Of a DNA stretch of 64,000 nucleotides, positions 18,204 to 26,532 are shown piece by piece. How positions within the stretch are numbered: the stretch's first letter is position 1; every line of letters begins with the position of its first letter. Origin of the DNA: Candidatus Thiodiazotropha endolucinida (GTDB lineage: Bacteria; Pseudomonadota; Gammaproteobacteria; Chromatiales; Chromatiaceae). The position numbers were made by a program, and so were the translations under genes. A model generated the notes under the pieces. That model searched no databases. It saw nothing but the letters and a program-made list of their open reading frames with translations, and had not been told where the DNA came from. The DNA lies in assembly GCF_001715975.1 (NCBI RefSeq), contig NZ_MARB01000010.1, positions 1 through 64,000 of the forward strand. Direction: 5' to 3'.

Positions 18204-19019
18204 TTAAGTCCTCGACGCTTTCAAATCCACGGACGCAACGGGCTCACAGACCAGCTGCGCATCACAGTGATTGCATTCGTCATCAGGCACCTTTCCGCCA
18301 GGCAGGTAACCGTGCACACCGATCTCCTGCTCCAGCAGGCGAATACGCTCGAGCAGACAACCCACTGCCTCAGCGACGGGGTCTGGTATCAAGTGATGAT
18401 TGAGGTCGATGCCAGCCAGGGTCTCACCGGCGACGCGGCTGGACTGCACCACCTTTCCGGGTATGCCGACAACAGTCTTGCCCTCCGGTACCGGTGAGAT
18501 CACCACCGAGTTGGCACCGACCCTTGCATCTTTCCCCACGGTTATGGGGCCGAGTATCTTGGCGCCGGCACCGACAACCACCTTGTCGCCCAGGGTCGGA
18601 TGACGCTTCCCCCGGTTCCAGGAAACACCACCCAGGGTGACACCGTGATAGAGCGTGACGTCATCACCCACCACGGCGGTTTCGCCGATCACCACCCCGG
18701 CGCCGTGATCGATAAAGAATCGTCTGCCGATGGTTGCCCCGGGATGAATGTCGATACCGGTCCAGATACGTCCCAGGTATGAGATCAGGCGTGGCAGGTA
18801 ACGCCAACCGCTGGTCCACAAACGGTTGGCCATGCGATAGAGCAGGATGGCGTGAACGCCGGGATAGGTGGTGGTGACCTCCAGGCGGGTCCGGGCCGCC
18901 GGATCACGCTGAAAAACGCAAGACACATCCTCACCGATGAGTCTCCATAGGGAGAGCGGTTTCCCTGTCGGCGCCTTCTCATCCGCCAGGCCCGCACGAC
19001 TGTTCACTGAGACATCCAT
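18204..19019 (-). CDS. cysE: Serine O-acetyltransferase, nif-associated
   Basis: The 271-residue enzyme has the left-handed hexapeptide-repeat core ([38 protein letters not shown]) with the catalytic His in DHG. It acetylates serine for cysteine synthesis. Inside a nif operon it supplies extra cysteine for NifS-driven cluster assembly, as for cysE1 of Azotobacter. The C-terminal tail has a Cys pair (ECNHCD). The start overlaps the end of nifV by 16 bases. Confidence 0.92.
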   Translation of the reverse strand: MDVSVNSRAGLADEKAPTGKPLSLWRLIGEDVSCVFQRDPAARTRLEVTTTYPGVHAILLYRMANRLWTSGWRYLPRLISYLGRIWTGIDIHPGATIGRRFFIDHGAGVVIGETAVVGDDVTLYHGVTLGGVSWNRGKRHPTLGDKVVVGAGAKILGPITVGKDARVGANSVVISPVPEGKTVVGIPGKVVQSSRVAGETLAGIDLNHHLIPDPVAEAVGCLLERIRLLEQEIGVHGYLPGGKVPDDECNHCDAQLVCEPVASVDLKASRT

Positions 19020-20158
19020 TCCTTGTTCTCTCCATTCACTTCAATATAGAACCTTCGCAGGTCATGGGAATCGGGCGTGCTTTTGTGCTCAACCGCATGT
19101 TGACGCACCCGTTCCAGTACCGACTCTGCCTGTGCACGGGTCAACTGCATGCCGATTTCGGCATAGGCCTGGATAATGGCGTGACTGCCGGAGTGCTTAC
19201 CTAGGACGAAGCGATGGTCGCGACCCAGCTCCCGCGGATCGACACCCTGGTAGTTGCACCTGTCCTTCATCAGCCCGTCCACATGGATACCTGCCTCGTG
19301 GGTAAAGACACCGGCACCGACCAGGCTCTTCTGCCAGCCGACGTTACGACCGGATGCCAGCTCCACCAGTTCAGAAACCATCGAGTATCTTGCCATGTCG
19401 ATATCGCGGCCCTGATCGAAGAAACGGCGCAGCCCCATCACCACCTCCTCCAGGGGTGCGTTGCCCGCCCTTTCACCAAGACCATGTACGGTTGTATTCA
19501 CATGAGTGGCCCCGGCACGAATCGCCGCCAGCGTATTTGCCGTGGCGAGGCCGAGATCATCATGGGCATGCATCTCGATCTCCATGTCGGTCATGGACCG
19601 GAGATCGCCGATCACGGTATGGACCTGAAACGGTTCCATGGTGCCCACGGTATCGGCAAAGCGGAAACGGCTTGCACCGGCATTTTCCGCCTGCTCCACC
19701 ACTCGCCAGAGAAATTCAGCGTCAGCACGCGAGGCGTCCTCGCCGCCTACGCAAACCTCCAGCCCCAGTTCCAGCGCCTGTGCAACCCGCCGTTCGATCT
19801 GCTTCAACACCCAGTCACGATCACGTCCCAGTTTCTTCTCGATCTGCTGATCGGAAACAGGAATCGAGAGATCCACGCGATGAACACCCAGGCCACGGCA
19901 CTGCGCGATGTCGGACTCATGCATGCGGCACCAGACCATGAGCCCGGCGTTCTTCACCACCCCGGATACGGCCTGGATCGAAGTACGCTCCTCCACGCCC
20001 ATGGCCGGAATGCCCACCTCGAGTTCGGGAACGCCGATCTCATCCAGCGACTTGGCGATGGCCAACTTCTCTTCCAGGGAAAAGGAGACACCCGCAGACT
20101 GCTCACCGTCACGCAGCGTGGTGTCGTTGATGATGACTTTGTTTACCTGCTTTCTCAT
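19004..20158 (-). CDS. nifV: NifV, homocitrate synthase
   Basis: The 384-residue enzyme has the HMG-CoA-lyase-like TIM barrel with [18 protein letters not shown] at the N-terminus, [18 protein letters not shown], and the [19 protein letters not shown] signature. It condenses acetyl-CoA and 2-oxoglutarate to homocitrate, the organic ligand of FeMo-co. It is the first gene of its operon, 27 bases from its own sigma-54 promoter, and is followed by cysE, the TPR gene, nifWZM and clpX. Confidence 0.96.
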   Translation of the reverse strand: MRKQVNKVIINDTTLRDGEQSAGVSFSLEEKLAIAKSLDEIGVPELEVGIPAMGVEERTSIQAVSGVVKNAGLMVWCRMHESDIAQCRGLGVHRVDLSIPVSDQQIEKKLGRDRDWVLKQIERRVAQALELGLEVCVGGEDASRADAEFLWRVVEQAENAGASRFRFADTVGTMEPFQVHTVIGDLRSMTDMEIEMHAHDDLGLATANTLAAIRAGATHVNTTVHGLGERAGNAPLEEVVMGLRRFFDQGRDIDMARYSMVSELVELASGRNVGWQKSLVGAGVFTHEAGIHVDGLMKDRCNYQGVDPRELGRDHRFVLGKHSGSHAIIQAYAEIGMQLTRAQAESVLERVRQHAVEHKSTPDSHDLRRFYIEVNGENKEWMSQ

Positions 20159-20184
20159 GGTTCACTCCTGTTGAAGAGTGACTG

Positions 20185-20200
20185 AGCAAGCACTGTGCCA
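20185..20200 (-). promoter_or_regulatory. Sigma-54 promoter of nifV operon
   Basis: On the minus strand this reads TGGCACA-GTGC-TTGCT, matching the -24/-12 consensus with GG and GC correctly spaced. Transcription would start near 20173, about 15 bases before the nifV ATG. Confidence 0.85.
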
Positions 20201-20273
20201 TCATTTTTATTATAATATTTTCAATGGGTTAAATGATTGAGAAAATGCTTTCGTTTGTCGACTGAATGATGTT

Positions 20274-20289
20274 TGTAGGAAACCTGACA
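20274..20289 (-). promoter_or_regulatory. NifA upstream activator site for nifV
   Basis: TGT-AGGAAACCTG-ACA is a perfect TGT-N10-ACA, centred about 108 bases upstream of the inferred start, the usual NifA distance. Confidence 0.75.
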
Positions 20290-20325
20290 AGGGATGAAGG
20301 ATAAGATCTCTATCAGTACATCCTG

Positions 20326-20357
20326 TCAAAGAAAATGCCGCAGCGATTGCTACGGCA
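20326..20357 (-). terminator. Terminator after nifS
   Basis: On the minus strand TGCCGTAGCAATCGCTGCGGCA folds into a strong stem-loop and is followed by TTTTCTTT. It lies 29 bases after the nifS stop and would end the iscA-nifU-nifS transcript before the nifV promoter. Confidence 0.75.
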
Positions 20358-20385
20358 AACATAGTACAAACCCAAGATGAGAGAG

Positions 20386-21597
20386 TTATGCGTAAGTCGG
20401 AGCGAAAACTTTTTCCGGCTCATCAACAGGACCGTTCTCGCCCCAGTAGGGGGAGAGCTTGCGCAGTTGTTCAACGATCGGCGGCACCGCCTCAATCACC
20501 CGTTCCACGTCTTCCATGGTGTTGTAGCGTGAGAGGGAGAAACGCACCGAACCGTGAGCTGCGGTAAAAGGGATATCCATGGCCCGCATGACGTGGGAAG
20601 GTTCCAGGGAACCGGAGGTGCAGGCCGAGCCACTGGAAGCGGCAATGCCCATCTTATTGAGCAGCAGCAGAATCGCTTCGCCCTCGATGTATTCGAAAGC
20701 GATGTTGCAGGTGTTGGGCAGACGGTTGTTGGGGTCCCCGGTGACAAAGCAGTGGGACACCTTTTCCAGGATACCCCGCTCCAGTCGGTCACGCATCGCC
20801 CTGACAAAACTCTTCTCATAATCCATCGCCTCCAGCGCCATCTCGCAGGCCCTGCCCAGACCGACAATGGATGCGGCATTTTCGGTACCTGCCCGACGTC
20901 CACGCTCCTGGTGGCCGCCCCGCAACAGAGGACGGAAACGCACGCCACGACGCAGGTAGAGCACGCCGATACCTTTGGGTGCGTGGAGCTTGTGACCGGA
21001 AAGGGAGAGCATATCGATGTTGGTCTCCTTCAGGTTGATAGGCAGTTTGCCCACGGCCTGCACCGCATCGGTGTGGAACATCACCCCTGCAGAGCGGGCC
21101 ATCTCAGCCATCTCCTCCACCGGAAAGAGCGTACCGCTCTCGTTGTTGGCCCACATGACGGAGACGATGGCCACGTTGTCGGAGAGCAGCTTGTAATACG
21201 CCTGAATATCCAGGCGCCCCTTCTTGTCCACCTTGAGATAGTGAACGGTGTAGCCCTCCTTCTCCAGGTGCTCACATAGCGTGAGGACCGCCGGGTGTTC
21301 CACCACGGTCGTGATGATCTCCTTACGATCGGGCTGCGCCTTCAATGCGGAGAGAATGGCGGTGGAGTCCGACTCGGTACCGCACGAGGTAAAGATGATC
21401 TCGGAGTCATGTTCTGCGCCCAGTAGCGTCTGAACCTGCTTACGCGCCTGCTTCAGGGCACGCCCCACCTTGTCGCCGAACTGGTGCAATGAAGAGGGGT
21501 TGCCGAACTGCTCGGTAAAGAAGGGGAGCATCGTCTCCACCACCTCCGGCGCCACCATGGTAGTGGCGTTGTTATCGAGATAGATTCCTTCAGCCAT
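20386..21597 (-). CDS. nifS: NifS, cysteine desulfurase
   Basis: The 403-residue PLP enzyme has YLDNNATT at the N-terminus, the PLP-Lys motif SLSGHKLHAPKGIG, and the active-site Cys in ASSGSACTSGSLEPSHV. It takes sulfur from cysteine for NifU-based cluster assembly. It follows nifU after 3 bases and is the last gene of the iscA-nifU-nifS unit, ending before a terminator. Confidence 0.96.
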   Translation of the reverse strand: MAEGIYLDNNATTMVAPEVVETMLPFFTEQFGNPSSLHQFGDKVGRALKQARKQVQTLLGAEHDSEIIFTSCGTESDSTAILSALKAQPDRKEIITTVVEHPAVLTLCEHLEKEGYTVHYLKVDKKGRLDIQAYYKLLSDNVAIVSVMWANNESGTLFPVEEMAEMARSAGVMFHTDAVQAVGKLPINLKETNIDMLSLSGHKLHAPKGIGVLYLRRGVRFRPLLRGGHQERGRRAGTENAASIVGLGRACEMALEAMDYEKSFVRAMRDRLERGILEKVSHCFVTGDPNNRLPNTCNIAFEYIEGEAILLLLNKMGIAASSGSACTSGSLEPSHVMRAMDIPFTAAHGSVRFSLSRYNTMEDVERVIEAVPPIVEQLRKLSPYWGENGPVDEPEKVFAPTYA

Positions 21598-21600
21598 GGT

Positions 21601-22491
21601 TCAACCTCCCATTGCCGCGCGGCGTGCCAGCTCTTCAGCGGGGAGCACCTGGATGAACTCGCCGAGCCCTTCAGCCAGGTGGGACTGGATACCGCCCAGG
21701 GTGGTGGCCGCCATCTGACAACCGGCACAGGCGCCGGTCATCTTGACGAAGATGTCGCGTCCGTCCACCTCGATCAGCTCAACGTCACCATTATCACGCT
21801 GCAGGTTGGGGCGGATCTCCTCGAGCAGTTCCTCGATACGCCTCATCCGCTGCAGGTTGGTCAGGTCCGACTTCGGTTTCTTGATCTCACCGGCCACTGC
21901 GGTGGGGTCGAAGGTTTCTCCCCTTTCGGCCAGCACCTTGGTAAGAATCTCCTCGATCCCTTCGTGGCAGGATGAACAGCCGCCGCCTGCCTTAGTGTAG
22001 TTGCTCACCTCTTCAACGGTACGCAGGTCATTGGCACGTACCGTCTCTTCAATCATCACCTCATCCACGGCAAAACACTTGCAGACAAGGGCGCCCTCTT
22101 CATGGTCATCCTTCCACACCTCACCGCGGTAGTTGGCCACCGCCGCCTGCAACGCTTCCCGGCCCATGACTGAGCAGTGCATCTTTTCAGGTGGCAGCCC
22201 ATCGAGAAAGTCGGCGATCTCCTGATTGCTGACATTGAGAGCGTCATCGATCTTCATGCCCTTGATGATCTCCGTCAGCGCCGAACTTGAGGCGATGGCG
22301 GAACCGCAGCCGAAAGTCTGGAAGCCGGCATCGAGGATGGTCTCGCTCTCCGGATCCACCTTGAGTGTCAACCGCAACGCATCGCCGCATGAAAGAGAAC
22401 CCACGTCACCAACGGCATTGGCATCATCCACTGCACCGGCATTGCGGGGGTTATAAAAGTGTTCCTGAACTTTTTCCGAATAGTCCCACAT
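21601..22491 (-). CDS. nifU: NifU, Fe-S cluster scaffold
   Basis: The 296-residue protein has all three NifU domains. The N-terminal IscU-like domain has [20 protein letters not shown] and [11 protein letters not shown]. The central permanent [2Fe-2S] domain (residues 132-185) has CKCFAVDEV and [11 protein letters not shown]. The C-terminal Nfu domain has CAGCQMA. It builds and transfers clusters for NifH and NifB. It lies 14 bases after iscA. Confidence 0.96.
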   Translation of the reverse strand: MWDYSEKVQEHFYNPRNAGAVDDANAVGDVGSLSCGDALRLTLKVDPESETILDAGFQTFGCGSAIASSSALTEIIKGMKIDDALNVSNQEIADFLDGLPPEKMHCSVMGREALQAAVANYRGEVWKDDHEEGALVCKCFAVDEVMIEETVRANDLRTVEEVSNYTKAGGGCSSCHEGIEEILTKVLAERGETFDPTAVAGEIKKPKSDLTNLQRMRRIEELLEEIRPNLQRDNGDVELIEVDGRDIFVKMTGACAGCQMAATTLGGIQSHLAEGLGEFIQVLPAEELARRAAMGG

Positions 22492-22505
22492 TGTGCTTCT
22501 CCCGG

Positions 22506-22844
22506 TCAGGCGGAAAACGATTTGCCACAGCCACAGCTGGCAGTTGCATTCGGGTTTTCAAACTTAAATCCGCTCCCTTCCATCGTGTCGAGGAAGTCTA
22601 CGGTGATTCCGTTGAGCATCGGCGCGCTATTGGGGTCGATAAAAATTTTCAGCTCACCGAGCTCGACAATGGTGTCGTCATCCTTCGCGCTCGCCTCCAG
22701 AGACACACCGTATTGCATCCCCGAGCAACCGCCGCCCGTAACCGAGATCCGAAGACCGGCAACCGGTGTTTCGGAACCCTTGATGAATCGGCTCACCGCC
22801 TTCTGTGCGCTTTCAGTGAGTGTCAGCATGATCTTTGTCTCCAT
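22506..22844 (-). CDS. iscA: Nif-type IscA, A-type Fe-S carrier
   Basis: The 112-residue protein has the three conserved cysteines of A-type carriers: [10 protein letters not shown] and the C-terminal ASCGCGKSF. It starts the nifUS operon, as iscA(nif) does in Azotobacter, and has a sigma-54 promoter about 40 bases upstream. Confidence 0.93.
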   Translation of the reverse strand: METKIMLTLTESAQKAVSRFIKGSETPVAGLRISVTGGGCSGMQYGVSLEASAKDDDTIVELGELKIFIDPNSAPMLNGITVDFLDTMEGSGFKFENPNATASCGCGKSFSA

Positions 22845-22880
22845 GGCAAATGTTTTGCATCGCTAGTTGACGTAAGGCGT

Positions 22881-22896
22881 TGCAAAGCCTGTGCCA
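22881..22896 (-). promoter_or_regulatory. Sigma-54 promoter of iscA-nifU-nifS
   Basis: The minus strand reads TGGCACA-GGCT-TTGCA, a full match at the -24 GG and -12 GC. Start expected near 22869, about 25 bases before the iscA ATG. Confidence 0.85.
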
Positions 22897-22963
22897 CGAC
22901 ATTGGAATCTGCCTTACACACTGAATTAATTGAATATTTTAAATTTCCTTCACAACCGGGAAA

Positions 22964-22979
22964 TGTTGTAAGCACGACA
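22964..22979 (-). promoter_or_regulatory. NifA upstream activator site for iscA
   Basis: TGT-TGTAAGCACG-ACA matches TGT-N10-ACA and sits about 100 bases upstream of the inferred transcription start. Confidence 0.75.
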
Positions 22980-23026
22980 ATCCGCAGGAGATTGGCTGGT
23001 AACAAACCGTACAATGGAGCACGACA

Positions 23027-23131
23027 ATGAATCTTGAAGATCTGCAACCGGGCGACGTGGTGTTCGCTGCCAGCCACATCTTTAACGATGGGGGTATACC
23101 CGATGTCCCGGCGGATGAACTGCTGGCCTGA
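23027..23131 (+). pseudogene. Truncated NifZ-family fragment
   Basis: A 34-residue frame, LEDLQPGDVVFAASHIFNDG then GIPDVPADELLA, looks like the first third of a NifZ-domain protein (GDVV ... IxNDGxxPG). It is cut by a stop codon, with no continuation recognisable in any frame. It is oriented away from iscA, across the NifA site. Read as a relic of a second nifZ; a functional small protein is possible but less likely. Confidence 0.5.
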
Positions 23132-23205
23132 AGAGCTGAAAACAGCCAACTGATTTCAGCACGTCCGGGGCTTGTTAAGCCCTGTTAATAGTAATCCAAT
23201 CGGTC

Positions 23206-23580
23206 CTAGTAGAGTGAAAATGGACCGGGGCGCTGTTGTCCCAGCCAATCGCCGCCAGGTATGACGGGGCGTCCGTTGCGGACTCCCCGGTAGGTATAGA
23301 TCCAAGCACTGCCCCATGGGGTCGGGATGAGCTTACGGTTGTACAGCCTGGGGTAGTCTTCGAGCCGGTCGAGCTGCGTGAACTGCTGACCGTTCACCCG
23401 GTAGATCTCGCCGACGATGGCCGTGTTGCCACCCTCCACGACGCCGGGATAGGCACCCAGGTGGATCATCCGGTACCTGGGCAGCGTCACATGCTCACCG
23501 CAATATTCTGCACCCGACATGAGATGGTGATTCACTTCACCCCGGCGCAAAGTGCCGTAGACAAAAACCCGATCACTCAT
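23206..23580 (-). CDS. Gamma-glutamylcyclotransferase-like (AIG2/YtfP) protein
   Basis: The protein is about 124 residues from MSDRVFVYG. The family signature VFVYGTLRRGEVNH is at the N-terminus, with the conserved LDRLEDYP containing the acidic catalytic residue, and the C-terminal WIYTYRG. Relatives break gamma-glutamyl-amine bonds. It lies 181 bases downstream of the nifENX-associated genes on the same strand and may be read through from them. Its link with nitrogen fixation is only by position. Confidence 0.8.
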   Translation of the reverse strand: MSDRVFVYGTLRRGEVNHHLMSGAEYCGEHVTLPRYRMIHLGAYPGVVEGGNTAIVGEIYRVNGQQFTQLDRLEDYPRLYNRKLIPTPWGSAWIYTYRGVRNGRPVIPGGDWLGQQRPGPFSLY

Positions 23581-23770
23581 AATGACCACTCATAGCCTTG
23601 AAAGACGGTGACTCCAAACGGATTCATTGGAACCAGTTAAGAGATACTGTCAAACATGCTACGCCATCAGAACACGCCGAAGAAATCACCTTCGTCATAT
23701 AAATCCGTCATTCGGGATCTTGTGGCAGTGGCTGACGCGGAATGCCATTACAAGACAGAGAGGGCCCCGC

Positions 23771-24157
23771 CTATTCAGGCATCGGGATCAACCTGGCCTC
23801 CACCTTGATCTTCTCGTGCCTGCCCCAGGCGTTGACGGCTTCCACAAACCACTTTTCCTTTTGCGGATGCTGTCTGACGATATCCTGCTCCACGAAAAAG
23901 GTGCCGTCGGCATGAAACAGCAGCGTACCTAACTTGAACCCGCGCACATCCAGCCAGTCGCCCACCAGGCTGTATTCGCAGCTGGCCGGGTCTCGCTCCA
24001 GCCGGTATACCGCCTGCTCAGGTGATTTCAGCGCCACCTCATCTGCTGCAAATCCCAGCTTGTCCACTTCGCTGCACATGCGTTGAAAGATCTTCCGTGA
24101 GAGATCCCTGATCTTGGCCGGACGAATGGAGAGGTCTTCGGACATTGCAGCAGTCAT
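23771..24157 (-). CDS. Conserved nif-cluster protein, function unknown
   Basis: The 128-residue soluble protein has no motif I can name. It shows alternating hydrophobic pattern with GFKLGTLLFHADGTFFVEQDI in the middle and one Cys (residue ~28) near the N-terminus. It follows the thioredoxin-like ferredoxin gene by 7 bases, at the end of the nifENX-fdxB unit. No membrane segment or signal peptide. Co-expression suggests a role in FeMo-co handling or electron transfer, not shown. Confidence 0.65.
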   Translation of the reverse strand: MTAAMSEDLSIRPAKIRDLSRKIFQRMCSEVDKLGFAADEVALKSPEQAVYRLERDPASCEYSLVGDWLDVRGFKLGTLLFHADGTFFVEQDIVRQHPQKEKWFVEAVNAWGRHEKIKVEARLIPMPE

Positions 24158-24164
24158 GACGCAA

Positions 24165-24491
24165 TCAGCCCCAGAACTCCTTGGACATCTGTAGGCGTGC
24201 TACCGGTTTGTCGTTCTGCAGGTGCTCGTCGAATATGGTAACCACATCCTCCTTCTGCACTCCGCCGTACATCACCCCCTCGGGATAGACCAGCACCGAC
24301 GGTCCTTCACTACAGGGGCCGAGGCACCCTGTCGTGGTGATCTGTACCTTCTCGAACAACTGCTTCTCCTGCAGATGCCAGAAGAACTCCTCGGCAACCT
24401 CGGTGCAGTTTTTCTGACCGCAGGAGGGACGGGGATGACCCAGCGGGCGGCTCTGGGTGCAGACAAAGACATGCTTTTCAGGTTTTGCCAT
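24165..24491 (-). CDS. Thioredoxin-like [2Fe-2S] ferredoxin
   Basis: The protein is 108 residues from MAKPEKHVFVC. That start has a ribosome site (GAGGTGA); the longer frame overlaps the fdxB gene. The cysteine pattern C-x-n-CGQKNC ... CLGPC and the tail VMYGGVQKEDV match the thioredoxin-like 2Fe-2S ferredoxins of Azotobacter and Clostridium pasteurianum type. Located 10 bases after fdxB in the nifENX unit. Probable electron carrier or regulator in cluster biosynthesis. Confidence 0.88.
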   Translation of the reverse strand: MAKPEKHVFVCTQSRPLGHPRPSCGQKNCTEVAEEFFWHLQEKQLFEKVQITTTGCLGPCSEGPSVLVYPEGVMYGGVQKEDVVTIFDEHLQNDKPVARLQMSKEFWG

Positions 24492-24501
24492 TACCGTCAC
24501 C

Positions 24502-24837
24502 TCACGCTGCAGCTGATTGAGGTTCGTGACTGAAACACTTCTTGGGACAGATGCGTGCACAGGAGCCACAACCGATGCAATCCATGGCGTTCTTCAGACT
24601 CATCACCATCGCGGTGTCATCGGAGAAGCCATCATCATCGTCATCGTAGTCGTCATAGTCGTCGTACTCATCGGCCTCCAGTCCCGGCACATCCTCGCGC
24701 TCGACCAGGTCGAATACCTCTCTGGGGCAGACCTTGAAGCAGCGACCGCAGCCGATGCAGTTGCCTTGATCGATCTCCATGACAAAGGCCGGCGTGTACT
24801 CTTCACCGCCACGGGTCACACTTGTAATGAAACTCAT
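24502..24837 (-). CDS. fdxB: Nif-specific ferredoxin III (2x[4Fe-4S])
   Basis: The 111-residue protein carries CIGCGRCFKVCP near residue 28 and CIGCGSCARICP near residue 87, two classic 4Fe-4S motifs. Between them is an unusually acidic segment (DEYDDYDDYDDDDDG) that lengthens the usual spacer. FdxB-type ferredoxins accompany nifENX and may donate electrons for FeMo-co synthesis. Nine bases after the CCE_0567-like gene. Confidence 0.92.
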   Translation of the reverse strand: MSFITSVTRGGEEYTPAFVMEIDQGNCIGCGRCFKVCPREVFDLVEREDVPGLEADEYDDYDDYDDDDDGFSDDTAMVMSLKNAMDCIGCGSCARICPKKCFSHEPQSAAA

Positions 24838-24846
24838 CGTACTTCC

Positions 24847-25062
24847 TCAACTCATCTCTGTTTCAGCGGCCCTGAAGGCGGCGTCGGCCTCCGACCATGC
24901 CTTGCAGGCGTCATAGGTCGCCTGCGCCATCGCCGGGATCTCTTCAAAGGCGCCGGGCAGCCGATCCTCGACCAGGTCGTGAAGCTCGCCCGCCTTCTCG
25001 GTGGCGATACGCTTGGCCTTTCTGACCGCTTTTTGCATCGCTTTCAATTCTTCTTCAGTCAT
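24847..25062 (-). CDS. CCE_0567-family small helical protein
   Basis: The 71-residue all-helical protein (EELKAMQKAVRKAKRIATEKAGELHDLVEDRLP...) matches the small nif-associated CCE_0567 family, reported as a metal-binding helical hairpin dimer. It sits between the NifX-associated gene and fdxB, its usual place. Function in nitrogen fixation is not known. Confidence 0.85.
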   Translation of the reverse strand: MTEEELKAMQKAVRKAKRIATEKAGELHDLVEDRLPGAFEEIPAMAQATYDACKAWSEADAAFRAAETEMS

Positions 25063-25073
25063 CTGCCCGCTCC

Positions 25074-25547
25074 CTACATACCGGCCACTTTCGGATACTG
25101 CCCGACGATCTCCAGGGCCACCGACAGCAGCTTGTCCGCCTCGTCCTTCATCTTGGAGAGTGTTGGAAAACCAAAGCGGTGAACATCGCGCAGAGTCCTG
25201 TCCATCACCACCAGTTTACCCACGGTGATAATGGCGCGACCAAAACCTTCATGGGTCAGGTTGAGCATCGGCACCGCCATCAGGCCGCACTCTTTCTCGA
25301 TCATGGCAGAGAGGGCGTTGTAGAACGCCTTGACCCGTGACATGACGATCTCATCAGGATCACCCACTACAGGAATCTCCTGCTTCTTCTCTTTGGTCAG
25401 CACGAATGGGTCGAGGATTTTCTCCACCGGCCACTCATCGTAGGTACCGTAGGTATCCACAGCACGCATCTGGCGTACCATCTCTTTGGCAAAGTCGGTA
25501 CCCAGTACCGGATCTTCGTTGCTGATCGCCAATGCCGCTTCGTTCAT
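25074..25547 (-). CDS. NifX-associated nitrogen fixation protein (DUF269)
   Basis: The 157-residue protein has FAKEMVRQMRAVDTYGTYDEW, LVMDRTLRDVHRFGFPTL and a terminal VGQYPKVAGM, the DUF269 family found next to nifX. Predicted soluble. It is part of the nifE-N-X unit and is assumed to act in FeMo-co assembly; the biochemical role is not established. Confidence 0.92.
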   Translation of the reverse strand: MNEAALAISNEDPVLGTDFAKEMVRQMRAVDTYGTYDEWPVEKILDPFVLTKEKKQEIPVVGDPDEIVMSRVKAFYNALSAMIEKECGLMAVPMLNLTHEGFGRAIITVGKLVVMDRTLRDVHRFGFPTLSKMKDEADKLLSVALEIVGQYPKVAGM

Positions 25548-25573
25548 CGTTCAACTCCTGTTCAATCTAAAAT

Positions 25574-26041
25574 TCATAACGCCGTAATCTGTTGTACTGG
25601 GGAGAACGCCACGTCGCTTGAGACGATACGCAACAGGCTGGGCCTGAACCGCCGGCGCGTTCCTTGCCTTGAGGTGTGCCAGCGAACCAGCACAAAGCCG
25701 GCAGCCAGTCCGACAATGGCAAGCAGGGCCTGAGCGCCTTCATCGACACCCATCACATTACCCGTGGCCGACACGGCAAACATCGCCAGCAACGGAAACA
25801 GGTAGGCCCAAACCGAAGCCCTCACCAACAACTCGTCGGGGATGTCGACGACGACCCTGTCCCCAACTTCGGCACAGAGGGTGTTCTCCAGTTTGAGCCG
25901 GTTGCGCTTCATGCCGAACAGTTTCGACACCACCGAAGTGGTGCAGCTGCTGCCACACTGGGAACAACCCGTGCGCGACCGCGTCTCCACCCACAAATAG
26001 TCAGTGTTGGCTTCGACAACCATGGCACTCTCTTCCAGCAT
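25574..26041 (-). CDS. RseC/MucC-family (SoxR-reducing system) membrane protein
   Basis: The 155-residue protein has the RseC N-terminal layout, MLEESAMVVEAN then RTGCSQCGSSC with four cysteines. Two TM helices follow (about residues 77-95 and 100-118) and a basic C-terminal tail. RseC proteins are linked to the Rsx/Rnf complex. Here it sits 5 bases after nifX, so it is probably made together with nitrogenase assembly proteins and may serve the nif-linked Rnf complex encoded at 52.9 kb. Confidence 0.85.
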   Translation of the reverse strand: MLEESAMVVEANTDYLWVETRSRTGCSQCGSSCTTSVVSKLFGMKRNRLKLENTLCAEVGDRVVVDIPDELLVRASVWAYLFPLLAMFAVSATGNVMGVDEGAQALLAIVGLAAGFVLVRWHTSRQGTRRRFRPSLLRIVSSDVAFSPVQQITAL

Positions 26042-26046
26042 CGCCC

Positions 26047-26532
26047 CTACTCCTCCCAGCCTTCCTCTTCCATCTTGTCGAAACGCGCCGGGTCCACAGG
26101 CATAGTGCTGGCGATCGCCTTGGCCAGCCAGCTGCCGGGGCCCTGGCGCAGTTCTTCCTGCAGGTTTTCGAGCAGCTCCCGTATCTCGGAACCCGGTGAC
26201 ACCTTCACCGGCTGTATCCCCTGGGCCTTCAACTGCTGAATCGCCGATGCGCCCACGGCCTGGCTATAGACGGCGATGCACCCATCAAGCGCCGCGATCT
26301 TTGCAGCCAGCTTGTCTTCGTTGCCATCCATGGCCAGTGCGCCAAACTCGCTGGCCTCGACGAAGCAGACCTTATCCCGGTCCACCGCATAGATGGCGAA
26401 TGACTGAGCCGCACCGAAGTGCTGATCCACGTGCTTCATGTCACTGGTGGCAAAGGCCACCTTGAGGGCCGTCGTCATCCACTGCTCCTCAGTGTTGCAG
26501 CCCACCAGCTGAAGTCGCCGCTGTAGCGTCAT
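26047..26532 (-). CDS. nifX: NifX, FeMo-co/NifB-co carrier
   Basis: The protein is 161 residues from [10 protein letters not shown], preceded by GGGAG. It overlaps the end of nifN by 44 bases. A second candidate start (MTTALKVAF) has an even better GAGGAG site but would drop the conserved N-terminal lead. Core motifs are [33 protein letters not shown], and [17 protein letters not shown]. NifX holds cofactor precursors during transfer between NifB and NifEN. Confidence 0.92.
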   Translation of the reverse strand: MTLQRRLQLVGCNTEEQWMTTALKVAFATSDMKHVDQHFGAAQSFAIYAVDRDKVCFVEASEFGALAMDGNEDKLAAKIAALDGCIAVYSQAVGASAIQQLKAQGIQPVKVSPGSEIRELLENLQEELRQGPGSWLAKAIASTMPVDPARFDKMEEEGWEE

